Below, piece after piece: positions 10,881 to 21,589 of a DNA stretch of 64,000 bases (position 1 is the first letter of the stretch; each line of letters starts with the position of its first letter). Source of the stretch: Salvator merianae (Eukaryota; Chordata; Lepidosauria; Squamata; Teiidae). Below the pieces are notes generated by a model. It saw only the letters and a list, made by a program, of their open reading frames with translations. It was not told the origin of the DNA and did no database searches. The stretch is taken from positions 4,560,700 through 4,624,699 of the forward strand of contig QVOM02000053.1 of assembly GCA_003586115.2 (NCBI GenBank), read 5' to 3'. Both the position numbers and the translations under genes were made by a program.

Positions 10881-13800
10881 AGGGAAGAAAACAAGGGAGG
10901 CAGCAGGGCCAAAGTTTCACAGAATTTGATCTGGAGACCCAAAATTTGGTGTGGAGGTCTTGGGGGATCTTTAGGACACTTCCAGCCAAGTCCTGGGGTG
11001 ACAGAATTTAGTTTTGATTTTATATGATTTTGGGGGGAAAGTTTCAACTTATTTCTATAAAGTAGGTAGGGATTTCCAGATTATTATTATTTTTTTAAAC
11101 ATAAAAATTCAGGGCAGCCCCCAGAGATCTTGCTACTTGCCAGGAACAAGTAATTCTCTTATCCCAGAACAAAGTAGACCAGTACAGATGGGCCATTCCA
11201 GGCAAGGTGGGTGTGGGAACAGTTTTGGACTCCAATAAGTCAAAAAGTTGAAAAAAAAACCTTTGATTTTTTAAAAAAGATTTCTCTCTTTAGGACATTC
11301 TAAGTTTTTTCCACATTAATACCAAGTCTGACAGGGGTTTCACCTTTAAATTTCAAACATTCTACCTGAGAGGGTCAAAATATTTTCTAATAGTATTTTT
11401 TTTTCTCCATGTCATCTGTTTGATTAATTAGTTTATTGTTCTGCCACAAGAAGTTTATTAGTGAGCAGTATATCAAATCAAATCAAATTTTGTATTAGTA
11501 CACTTATAGACCAGCTCAAAAGCAGATATCAATTACTCATTTGCATATAAATGATTATTTATTGAAACCCTATAAAATATCAGTTCGGGATGCTATGAAT
11601 ATTCAGGAAGTTTTTACTCTATATAATGGCATATAAATTTAGGAAAAGTTATACAGAGTCAAAACAGCAGCAATACTGCAGTGATATCAGTAATATGTTC
11701 TCAAAAGGCCTGAGGAAACAGCAGGAACAACAACTCAGGTTGCCTTTGTTTTTTTAAAAAAATAACAATATAGGATCCAGCTGAATTTTCCTCGGAAAAA
11801 TGTCCCACTGCCGGGATTCTATGGAACTTTCCCCTCTCACTTCTTCATGGTGTGAATCAGTGGGTCTGCAACAACCAGGCCTGCTAGTTAGACCACAGAA
11901 AGATGTGGTCTAGGACAGCTCCATCTGCATATTTGGGACCAGCCCCTGCCCTTGCCCCAAAGCTCACATAAGCTTAGGGTCTGGGGCCTGAGCACTCTGA
12001 AAGTCTACAAACAAAGGTTCCTAGCCTCAGAACCACTGGGGGACCCATTTCAAATGCTGGTGTCCTTGCTCGATGTGTATTTACCAAACTCTGTTTTGCC
12101 TCCAAATAGACATTCATTAAGTCAAATTCCACATCAACTATCAAATCACCAAATGGCTATGACCATTCATCCGAATACTGGTAAGAAGGAATTTCATCCA
12201 AACCCGAAAACTTCAGAAATACTCGGAAACCAAAGGTTTTTTTAAAAAAATTATGGCCAAACATCCATCAGATCCTTCGACACCCTTTGTCTGAAAGGAT
12301 AAATGTTCTTCAGCATGTGTAAAATCAAAGGAGATGAGCAAACTGCTTTAAATCTCCAAACCACCTAATGCTATGAGCCAAGCTGCGTCTACTGATGCAC
12401 AGCTGGGAGACATTTCTGTGAAAAGAACAGTTGGGCAGATTACTTCCAAATATAATATTTGCTACCCTGTTATCTCTTCTCAAGGAAATAAAACTGCAGG
12501 GATATTAGTAACTCTTAAACTTCCTGCATCATTAGCCAGGATTCTCAAGGAAGGGCATTTTATTAAATAGGTGCTGAAATTTCAGCAGCAAAACGAAATA
12601 AATGGAATCTGTGTCTCCAGTGGGAAGCAGGAAAAGCAAAACACCCCCCCACCCCCCCACCCAAATGCACCACTTTGGCACTTCATTTGCAGGAAACACT
12701 TTGAAAAGCAACCAAATCCAGGCATGTAATTGCATCAAGCGATTTCTCCAAGGAAAGTTAATCCAGAACCTACTTCAATTTTTGATAACCCTCGTGTCAA
12801 ACATTCTGTATATAGGTGTAAAAGAATATCCTATCATCTGAGAAATGCACACTCACCAGTGTGTAGAAAACCCACGCTAATCCCCAAGTCATTCAGACAA
12901 ATATCTGCTGCCTACATGTAATAGAATTGTTTGTAAGAAATGAAGGGAGAAAACTTTTCCTCATCGTCCGCTACTCTTGCAATTTTCCACCATGAACTAA
13001 TATTAGGTAAAAACTAATGAACCAGACTCAGTCCAGGCAGCTGCCTAAAGGGTCATCTCAGAAGCACAAGGTACACCATTTGCAAGGCCAGTTTCTCTCA
13101 GCCTCTGACACTTTGAAGTTGCTGCCCAGTGTGGTTTAGTGCTGCACTAGAAATAGCTTCGGAAGGTGGATATAATTTTCAGCCCAACTGACAACCAGCG
13201 ACAGCTCATCGCTTTAAGTGCAGGTGTTTGCACATCGCTAGAAAGGGAGATCACTGGCTTGAGGCCTGAAAATGTGGCAAACTTCTACTTGTGCTTTTGT
13301 CTGAGCACTGGTTCTGGAGTGGTTTGGGTTGCTGTGTGCAGTGTTTCATTCCCTTTGGGCTCTCAGATAGTGCATAATGTGAACTGTGTATCCCAACCCC
13401 TGGTGGGTCTGCTATATGCCATTGCCTGACACACACACATTTAGGGGACATTTGGATGAAGCCTCAGTTCTGTTAGAAATGCCAGTAGTGGAGAGAATGT
13501 TAGATATCACTGCTTTAGCACACACACACAACCCAGAGCAGGATACCTCCTAATGAAGGTGATGTGAGCATGTGGACAAGGTGTGGCTAGGGAAAGCTGC
13601 ACTGTTTTGTCAAGGTACATCTTATGCATCTTGTCTAGATCCAGCCTAGGGCATGACAGAGGGGGACATGCTGAAATGACAGTGGTCTTCACCTGTGGCT
13701 CCTTCCCTGCATGGCTTGGATTTCAATATCTAAAAGTCATCCTGAACAGATCAAGCCTGACTGCGTGCCCTATGCAAGTACTGTGCAGTGCCCTGATTAG

Positions 13801-14469
13801 AATCAATTACACCAGCGTAATGACAAGCTGGATTCTTATCTTGGAAGGAGCATGTGTTTAATTTGTGCTTTAGTAATTCTGCTTGTGTGCAAAATAGTTG
13901 ACACTGATTTATGACAAGTTGATTTTGCAGAAGACTCCTGAATTCTACAAGGATGCAGCAGGTAATTTAAACTGCAAACCAACACATACTTTGAGTTTGT
14001 TTGTTTGTTTTTTACTTCTCATCTGAGGAGAAGGGAGAACAGGAAAAAAAAAAGAAAGAAGGATGAATGCAGCTGGTGTGGCGAATTTTTTGATGAATAA
14101 ATATCTTGTAATTTATGAACCTCCTGATAGTGGTATTTTTCTCATGTAGACTTCAAATGGATCAACCCACAAATAAAACTGGCACTACATCATTGCCATT
14201 TCTTTTACTTAAGGTTTTTTTATGAGATGAAAGAGTGAGAAATGTGAATAAATAATCAAATAAAAGGAGGTATACAAAAAGAAAGAGAACAAAGAGGAAA
14301 GAAAAAAAGAGGAGAAAAAAGAGATGCAATGTCAAAAACAGTTTTATCAGATTGATCAGTGGTGGCCTGTTGCTTTAAGGGTGTTCGGAACCCGCAGGAA
14401 GAAGGCAATCACTGTTCATGGCACTTCTGGGCCTATGGAGGCCCCAAGTCACGAGACAACCTGCACCGA
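10881..14469. other. About 3.6 kb mostly unique, no gene seen
   Basis: A/T-leaning unique sequence with minor simple tracts: AAATC units near 11475-11490, a C-run with single A breaks at 12643-12662, a CA run at 13520-13531, and an A/G-rich block at 14275-14325. No supported coding frame. Confidence 0.4.
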
Positions 14470-14600
14470 CAGGTTCTAGCTTGTGCACTGAGTACCAAAC
14501 AAACAATGAGTACCAAGACAAAATTTTCACATTAAAATGTGCTGAGTACCAAATCTGACAAGCTTCAAGGCAGTTGGGTACCAAGGTACCACTGTATTTA
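14470..14600. repeat. Degenerate repeat with spaced GAGTACCAA units
   Basis: GAGTACCAA occurs at 14490, 14508 and 14544, with a related GGGTACCAAGGTACCAC at 14577. On the minus strand the end reads GTGGTACCTTGGTACCC, the style of an interspersed-repeat end. I do not recognise the family with certainty. Confidence 0.4.
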
Positions 14601-14749
14601 TAATATGGAGGGAAAAAAAACCTTAAGTGGAAGTTATTGCCTCTGCTTGACCCTACCCTTCCCCAAATTGTTCTGCTTATGATCTTTTGTTTGATTCGAA
14701 CCACAAATCTTTGATTCAAGTCGAAAGCGATGCTGGTATGCTACATTGG

Positions 14750-15060
14750 CACATTTGTTGCTATATAAAGGAAGCAAAACTTTGCAAAATTGTTACCCAA
14801 AGTCTACAGACCTGCAGATAAATAATGAAAATGAACCTTCCCCTGTAAATGCCCCAGTGTTCGTTTAATTTAATATTCTCCACTGGTGGAAATAAATTAA
14901 AAATGAACAAGGCTTGTTTATGCCTGCTTTATACTATCCGCTGCTTTTGAATAGCAACCGCATATTAATTTATCAGGGTTCCCATAAATTATAATTAGCC
15001 AGGAGGATTAACAACATAAATCCTTGAATTTAAAACCAACCTGCCCTGCTCTCTCTTCCC
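14750..15060. other. Candidate conserved non-coding stretch
   Basis: No window repeat overlaps it. It is A/T-rich with several ATTA/TAAT homeodomain-type cores (for example near 14867, 14945, 14965 and 14991), few CpGs and no coding frame. This texture is common in developmental enhancers, but conservation cannot be seen from one sequence. Confidence 0.25.
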
Positions 15061-15300
15061 TTTGCCCTAAAGTGAAAAGGAGCCCATAAAACCCATCAGT
15101 GCTGTTTGATCCATTAAACTCATGAGACATTTTTATTTCAGCTTAGCTTCTGGAGGTACATTTGTTAAATCTTTTTTAAAGTTACAGGAACCTGCTTGGA
15201 ACTGAAATGCTCACATTGCAGAAAAGAATGTGCTAAAATGGCTGCACCCCTCTGGAGGGTAGCTGTGACAAAGGACATGAGCACTGCTCAAAATCTGAGA

Positions 15301-15403
15301 GCCATTTGCAGCGGCAGCTGGTGGATTTAAGCCTGGGTGTTCATGCCCCGCACGAAGCGCGAACACCTGGGCTTAAAGTCGCCGGCCCACCGCTGGTCAT
15401 TTG
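15301..15403. mobile_element. 87-bp hAT-like palindromic MITE with 8-bp duplication
   Basis: The element at 15309-15395 begins CAGCGGCAGC and ends CCACCGCTG. Its two arms pair over about 33 bp with small gaps, including TTTAAGCCTGGGTGTTC with GAACACCTGGGCTTAAA (15 of 17 pairs). The flanks GCCATTTG (15301-15308) and GTCATTTG (15396-15403) match at 7 of 8 positions. An 8-bp duplication with CAG...CTG ends is the hAT hallmark. It is far too small to encode a transposase and its G+C and CpG content stands out from its A/T-rich surroundings. Confidence 0.75.
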
Positions 15404-15725
15404 TAACAATTCTTTTTTTAAAAGACTTTTAAAAAGCAGAAGCAAAGCAGAGATATTAATATATTCTGTATCTTTTACTTATTCCGGAGACAAAGAGTTC
15501 GCATACAATAGTCAAAAGAGTAAAATAAAGAGCATGACAAATGCACCATTATGAAATTATACTTTGCCCATTTCAGACATGAAAGCTGGGACCAATTTGT
15601 ATCAGCTCATCAACCAAACTTACTTACCTGTCCAGAAACATCATTGGAGAAATATACTATCTGGCTTCAGTCATGATGGACAATTTGAATTAAAGTATGA
15701 TTAATCCAAATAACCAATTTAAAAA
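15404..15725. other. No gene seen
   Basis: A/T-rich unique sequence between the hAT-like palindrome and a family B fragment. Confidence 0.4.
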
Positions 15726-15880
15726 GCTGCTCCTGGTCCAGCTGTGGAACACAATTTTGTGCTCCATACCTAGTAGGAATTAGGAGCAGTTGCAGCTCAC
15801 TCCCAATCGTGAGGCCCTTGCACAGTCAGATGCACTTCACTAGTGAGCATCTGCACACTCAGTAGTGAAAAGTGCAAAAA
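15726..15880 (+). mobile_element. Family B MITE, copy 2, 3' part only
   Basis: Starts within the family's central hairpin region ('GCTGCTCCTGGTCCAGCTG') and runs to a decayed right end ('AAAAGTGCAAAAAAAG'). The right subterminal hairpin survives (TTCACTAGTGAG paired with CTCAGTAGTGAA, 11 of 12). The left half is missing, so this is a truncated relic. Confidence 0.65.
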
Positions 15881-16035
15881 AAGACACTTCATCTGCAGTG
15901 CCATTAGTCAAGCACACACTTGCATCCACCCCAATGAAAAGGCTGAATTTGCAGCCAGTCATTAGCTACAATGTATGAAATAGACTCCCCTCCAAGACGC
16001 ATCAGGCATCCTTACTATATGCATTCAGACAGCTG

Positions 16036-16222
16036 GGGCACATTTACACCTAGGTTTTAATCCAGCACGAGTCCACTTTCAGCAAAGTGACAGACCATTT
16101 TCTTCCAGTATTATCTAACTCAGAAAATCCACCTTTGAGTTAGATAAAGTGGAAAACAATTGACTAGTCACTCCGCTGAAAGTGGACTGAAACTAGATTA
16201 AAACTCAGGTGTGAATACACCC
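16036..16222. mobile_element. Family C palindromic MITE, copy 1
   Basis: Left end GGGCACATTTACACCTAGG and right end CTCAGGTGTGAATACACCC are inverted repeats. CTG flanks both sides (16033-16035 and 16223-16225), a perfect 3-bp target duplication. Both halves pair nearly along the whole 187 bp, with the centre near 'CTAACTCAG...GAGTTAGATA'. Same family as 40036-40430 and 58096-58206. Probably PIF/Harbinger-like, from TIR style and duplication length. Confidence 0.8.
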
Positions 16223-16660
16223 CTGGGGAAGATGCACCTCTTTATTGCGGAACAGCATCCCTTTCCCATACTGACATAGATACAGTTTTAGCAAATTTAT
16301 TTTATTTGTTTTGTAGTGATTTTATTGCAACCCTCCTTATAACCTTTAGGTGTATGATGGAATAGAAATATAACAAATAAACAAATAAATAATGAAGAGC
16401 GAATACCCACATTTCCCTTGAAATGAGGACAGGGAAAAATAACACACACAGAGGATATTTTGCTTTTTTAAAAGAATGCCAATCTAGCCTGACTATGTGT
16501 AACTGCACTGCTAGTTGTAAGTGGAAAGGGTCAGCCAATTTTTTACAAGCATATACGAGAAGGAAATATCCAACTGTTCAAAGGGCTAAACAGATCTACC
16601 TGTTCCCGGTGACCCATGATGCCTAAGCAAGAAATTATATCCAACAGAAGGCAAGAGAGA
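16223..16660. other. No gene seen; possible LINE tail
   Basis: 16345-16395 ends in 'ATAACAAATAAACAAATAAATAA', a form often seen at LINE 3' ends (compare 40779-40811). The upstream body is too short to assign. Confidence 0.3.
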
Positions 16661-16697
16661 GGTTATGCAAATCGCTGCAAATGCAAACTGATTGGAT
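16661..16697. promoter_or_regulatory. Octamer-like motif pair with inverted CCAAT
   Basis: A perfect octamer ATGCAAAT (16665-16672) is followed by ATGCAAA (16681-16687) and ATTGG (16691-16695, the reverse of CCAAT). ATGCAAAT is the classical POU/Oct site. The flanking 200 bp is free of window repeats, which allows an enhancer or promoter role. There is no TATA box or transcript evidence, so function is inference. Confidence 0.3.
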
Positions 16698-17815
16698 GCT
16701 GCGAATCCCGGATGTAAACACATTGTTCTCCATAAATTCCTTGCCCTCTGCCTCTAAGCAGAATCTGCGTTCATTCCTGGTGGGAACTGGAAAATGCTGT
16801 CTCTGTCTCTGCAAAGCTGCGGGAGGAGGAACCTTCGCTTGCCCATCCCAACTCCCTTAATTATTTTAATTGCAGCAGTGCAATGCCAACACACTGAATT
16901 ACCCCCTCAGGCTCAGGCTGCTTAGCCAGGAGGTACTGAATTAAACTGTCAGAACATGCAGAAAAATTGCAATGGTGCCTGTCAGTGGTATTTGCTAAGA
17001 GACGGGGGTGAACCAAGTGACTTATATAGCAAAAGAGCTGCAGTGCCGAGTCGTCAAAGCGCAGCACTGGAACTAATGGGGTATTCAGAAGTCTTGTTCT
17101 GCTTCGTTGGTCAAAGCCAACCAAAAAAAGAAAAGGGGGAGGGGTGATCTAGTAATGTTTGGGGCGGTTTGCGATTTATGGCCTTGGTAATAATAATAAA
17201 AAAGGCTGTTTAAAGCCACAAAGTCCTCTTACTGAAGTATTTCCCCATAGCTGTGTCTCTGTAAGGCGAAGAGCCCACTATCCAAATGCTGAATGCAAAG
17301 TCAGCCCATGAAGAAAACAAGAGTATCACTGGTTATTCAGCCTATTCAAAACACTGAATAATACAATATTCGCAAAATACATTTTCCTAAATGAAACGAA
17401 ATGAAACCTACAGAGGTACCGTCTGGAAGACAACAAAATAAGTGTGACGTGAAACTGAACCAGAAAAGGTCCTGTTTACTGTCAGAAGACCCCACATACC
17501 CTGCTACTTTCAGGGGGTTTGCAGGCAAAGGACCCCCCCCCCATGACTTGCTGGAAATATGGGTGGGGTATGTGCTTCAGCCCGGTCACAAAAGGGAGGT
17601 GCAGTTTAAAGTGTTTATCTGGTTAATGAATCTACACACCAAAGGCTTATATGCCTTAAGGTGAAAAGCAAGCAAGTCCCAAAATTAAAGAAGGGTCAGC
17701 ATTATATGTTATGTTAAAATGCATCACACCAATACTGGAATTGGATCCACTGCATATACAGGAGGGAAATAGAAGGGTTTTGCTTTTTTATTCCACTCAA
17801 GAATGCCCAGAAAGA
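16698..17815. other. No gene seen
   Basis: Mostly unique. A C-run is present at about 17534-17542. Short frames lack recognisable domains. Confidence 0.4.
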
Positions 17816-17897
17816 ATTGATGGGCCACTGGGTGAACCAGGATGCTGGATGCTCTGTGCCCTGGTCCAGGAAGGATCCTTTTATGTTCTTATGTTCT
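17816..17897 (+). mobile_element. CR1-like LINE 3' end
   Basis: The plus strand reads 'TGGGCCACTGGGTGAACCAG' and finishes in 'TTATGTTCTTATGTTCT', two copies of the 8-bp tail unit. It corresponds to the minus strand of the 59.1-59.4 kb LINE 3' UTR. Only about 80 bp of the 3' UTR remains, the usual 5' truncation of CR1 insertions. Confidence 0.7.
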
Positions 17898-19194
17898 AAA
17901 AGGCAACCCTCTTCTCGTTGATCTTGAACCTCACTGCTGCACAATCAATGAGGAGTCTGAAAATGTTCCCGTTGGCTTCAAAAAGTTTTTGTTTGTCTTT
18001 CTCTTGCTTTTTGGTGAAATGTTTACGCAGGAGAAAGACAGGACTGCAATAGCTATGGGAAGGATTCAACCATCCCTTCAAGCAATTGCTTCAGTTTAAC
18101 ACAATATATCAGTTTGGTCCTAAGCTGGAACTGTACAATATAGAGCACTAATACGAAGCAACAGCAGATATAATTTTTCTTTGTTTTCCTTTCTTTTTCT
18201 TCTTCTTGTTAACACATAAGAATAATGTGCTTGTGATTGATACAGGGGACCAGAGCATGCATGTGTATGTGTATTCAATTAATGCTAAAATTAATCTTCA
18301 TTTTCCAAAGACAACCTACATTTTAAGATTAAAGTCGCAGTGTGTAGCTTACTACCTCTAGCATCCATCCAGCCCATTCATTTCACTAATATTCATTGAT
18401 TAAACACAGTTGCTAGAATCTTTAAGTAGTTTCACATCATCATTTGGGCACTCATTTAAATGGGTTTCCACTAATAAGAATATCAGTTCAGTAGAGGTTA
18501 ATGAACCATTAATTCAGCCTTTTAACTAGCTCATTTATGTAACATATAGCCTGTGTTTATTTTCATGCAAACGAGCCACACAACATTTACTAGGCTAAAC
18601 AATCAAAGATATAAATAAACATGGTTTATGCAATCTTCCAGCCACTGGCTTGGGAATATTCCATTGATTTCAAAGGCATAACTCCAGCACAAATAGCTGG
18701 AGAATCTAGGACACTTTCTTCCACCCAGTAATTCCTTGAACTCATCCTAATTACTGCAACATTTATACCTGCAGGTGACAGATATGTTCAGAAGTGGGAA
18801 GATGAGAGCAGTGAACAATTGTCTGCTCCTGAACTGGAAGTGGTGCTGTCATGGCAGCTCCAGGATGCGACCATCGTAAAAGCAACTTCTGTGGCTGCTT
18901 CCCTCCGGCGTTTAGGAAAACACGATTCATTCTGCAGGTATGCGGATTAATCACTTAACACTAGAACTGCTATAGATGGGGGTTTAGTCAATCAATAAAT
19001 AGATGTAGGAGCTCAGATTGTACTAGCCTATCTCATCTAGGCTGAGTATCAGCATGGAGAAACTGTGGACAATGGCTTGGTATCCCAGGAATCCCATAGC
19101 AACTTCTGCTGATGTCTTCTTTCAGTATTCAAATAGAGACAAGTGTGATCAAGGAAATGAATCAAATCAGATCTTCATTATGATCGAAGACCAG
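17898..19194. other. No gene seen
   Basis: A/T-rich unique sequence. An ATGCAAA octamer core occurs at 18565-18571 in an A/T-rich context that might be regulatory. No supported coding frame. Confidence 0.4.
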
Positions 19195-19348
19195 CAGAGG
19201 CATCAAGTCTTATGAGAAAAGATTAAGAAAACTAGGCAAGTTTAGCTTTGAGAAGCGAGGTTGAGGAGTATATAATAGCATTCTTCAAATATCTGAAAGG
19301 ATGTTGCAGAAAAGAGCACCTTGTTGTTTCCTATCATTCCGGTCCAGA
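19195..19348 (+). mobile_element. CR1-like LINE 3' coding-end fragment
   Basis: The conceptual plus-strand frame contains 'YEKRLRKLGKFSFEKR', a phrase typical of the end region of CR1-type reverse-transcriptase ORFs, and then 'FFKYLKG'-like sequence broken by stops. It stops where a family G end begins ('AGAGATGGGC'). It is a decayed fragment without catalytic motifs. Confidence 0.55.
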
Positions 19349-19425
19349 ATAGAGATGGGCAGGATCTGGCCGTTTGGATTTGCATTGGATTGAATTTCAC
19401 AGGCAGTTAACTGGCCTGTAATAAA
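19349..19425 (+). mobile_element. Family G repeat, one end
   Basis: 'AGAGATGGGCAGGATCTGG' followed by TTTGGATTTGCATTGGATTG resembles the family end (AGAGATGTGCA...). Only one arm is evident. Confidence 0.4.
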
Positions 19426-19686
19426 ACACTAACTGACCATCCAATTTATTGAGACTCTGCATACATACATAGGTGCTATCCCAAAGTAAGTGTTGAAATT
19501 AAAGAGGGAAATTCTGACCCCTTTTCTTCATCATCCTAAGCAACTTGAAAGCAACAGTTTCCATGGTAATGCTGAAGAAAGTGGGAACAATTTTTTCCAT
19601 TGCCCTGCTCATACGATGATTCCACAGTATACCAAGAAAACCTCCAGGGCATTCAGGAATGTTTTGGATTCCCTAAGTCTTCCCTA

Positions 19687-19755
19687 GTCAGCCGTAACTC
19701 TCCTGCCCAACAGCTTCATGGAGCAACCCTTGGTTCTAGTGTTGGGCTCCCCGAT
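19687..19755 (-). mobile_element. CR1-like LINE fragment
   Basis: Matches 59695-59757 with few changes: 'CTCTCCTGCCCAACAGCTTC' corresponds to 'CTCTCCTACCCATCAGTTTC', and both end in 'GGTTCTAGTGTTG' or 'GGTCCTAGTGTTG'. On the minus strand this encodes the LINE C-terminal 'MKLxGRRVR' region in the better copy. Decayed remnant. Confidence 0.6.
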
Positions 19756-20101
19756 ATTGTTCTACAGATGATATTAGGTAGAGATGCTGTAGAATTAATC
19801 ACGGACATATCAGTGCAGTTCCTTTGGCAGAAATACAGCGGCAGTTTTGCCATTGTGGTCTTCTGGAAGGTGCAATCTGTGACCTTCTGTGTGCAAAGCA
19901 GATGATTTAGCACATATTTCCTTATGGTTCATTCAGTGTGCAGGACCAGGGCAGCATCTTCATGGATGCCACACTTGTCCCTCTACCGTGCCCTCATCAG
20001 TACTTGTACAGAGAGGAATAAGTAGCTCTCAGAGCTCTTTCGCCTGTTCTTTGCTTGTGGCAATGGCCCTATTACAAGACACTCAGCTCTGCTTATGAAC
20101 C
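19756..20101. other. No gene seen
   Basis: Unique sequence up to a long purine microsatellite. Confidence 0.4.
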
Positions 20102-20165
<64 letters not shown>

Positions 20166-20168
20166 GAA
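20102..20168. repeat. (AAAG)n then (AG)n compound microsatellite
   Basis: About 12 AAAG units pass directly into about 10 AG units. The tract is pure purine on the plus strand. Confidence 0.95.
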
Positions 20169-20889
20169 AGGGGTAGAGAGAGGAAGGAAAAGACTTTGCA
20201 GGTTTCCCGTAATGACAAGACTTCACTAAAAAAGACACAAGATATTTATAGCAGCATTTCAGCATCTTCTTCCCACCCTCCACATTAAAATCATTTTCCA
20301 ATCTGATTCCCATGAGCATATTGAAACTAGTGTTTAACCCACTTCCTGCTGTGGTTCATTTCTTAACCACTTCAGATTTCTCTGCCCTTGAACTTTTGCA
20401 ATTTTCCCAACCTCTGCACTACTACCTAAGCATTCCTCAGAGCAAAAATTATTTCCCCAACTTGCTTTTACCTTCCTTCCTTTCTCTTATCAGAGATCTG
20501 TGTGCAGTTTCAGTCACCCCCACAGTTATGAAGCATAGTGGAAATGACTGAAAATGAAAATAAAGTGACATAAAAATAGCTTGTCACAAAACATCTCCAG
20601 AAATCCCTTTTCTTCAAAACAAAACAGTTAAGTAAAATCCTCTACATAGAAAACAAACAAGCAAGTCTTCTCCTTTCTCTATTAAGGTGGGGTCTCTGCA
20701 GTCACAATGAGAGGCATTGGAGGGTTGGAACCCCTATGAAAGTACCTTTCCCATGTGATCACCAGGCATTCCCACATACCCACACATAGACGAGCATGGG
20801 CTCTTGTCCAAGTGGCTATTGAGACACTTGCCAGAAGACCACAATTTCATACCCTCTTTCCCAGGTGCTTCAGGCAGTCTGAAAATAGC
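20169..20889. other. No gene seen
   Basis: Unique sequence between two long microsatellites. Confidence 0.4.
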
Positions 20890-20958
<69 letters not shown>

Positions 20959-21008
20959 TTCCTTCCTTCCTTCCTTCCTTCCTTCCTTCCTTCCTTCCTT
21001 CCTTCCTT
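20890..21008. repeat. (CTTT)n then (CCTT)n compound microsatellite
   Basis: About 119 bp of pure pyrimidine: roughly 16 CTTT units switch to about 13 CCTT units near 20957. The open frame through it encodes only simple FLS repeats and is not a gene. Confidence 0.95.
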
Positions 21009-21261
21009 TTGTTAATTTACAGAGTATAAACTACCATATTATAATGAAATTCTAAAAAGGTAATACATATAGTATAGAATGAAAATTTAACTTCTGGTCT
21101 TCGGAACTGCTACAAAGAATAATTAAACCGTACACGGAGAAGCAAACATTTTTCAAAAAGGGGGGAAGGTGTGAGCTCAAACTGTTAATATATATTCTGG
21201 CCTAAATTCTTTGGTCATCTTTATAAACCTTTGTCTTTTTCTCTCCAAGAACTAGGATCGA
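21009..21261. other. No gene seen
   Basis: A/T-rich unique sequence. Confidence 0.4.
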
Positions 21262-21589
21262 AAGATGTGCCGAATTGGTTCAGTTGGTTTGCAGTTCACA
21301 GCGAATCAACTACTCTGAGAATTTTAGAATTGAAGTGAACAGTCAGTTGATTGAATATTCAAAAATTTGATCGAACTGAACCACTCCCCCACTTATAAAC
21401 CCAAATTACTCAATCAAACAGTTCATGTTTGTATATTTTTGCCCTTAAAAAGGGCTTTTTTCCCCAATGGAAAAATAATATTTCTTCTTTTCGAACCAGT
21501 TTGAAATCAAAAGCGAACAACCAATTGTTTGATTAACCTTGTTGCCACTGAATGGAACACATGATTTTAGTTCATGCACATCTCTACTA
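21262..21589. mobile_element. Family G palindromic element, longest copy
   Basis: Runs from 'AAAGATGTGCCGAATTGG' to 'GTTCATGCACATCTCT'. Blocks rich in GGTTCAGTTGG at the left recur inverted as GAACCAGTTTG at the right. A degenerate 8-bp duplication is possible: ACTAGGAT before the element (two bases removed from the end) and ACTAGAGT after it, 6 of 8 matching. This and the TAGAGATG-type end would suit hAT, but decay leaves that uncertain. Confidence 0.6.

Noticed and set aside
19105..19130. Splice-acceptor-like pyrimidine tract followed by CAG
   Set aside because: No coding frame continues from it and such motifs are frequent by chance.
20755..21055. Frames encoding FLS-type repeats
   Set aside because: Translation of the CTTT/CCTT microsatellite, not a protein. 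The same holds for 20083-20319, 53601-53894 and 56916-57280.
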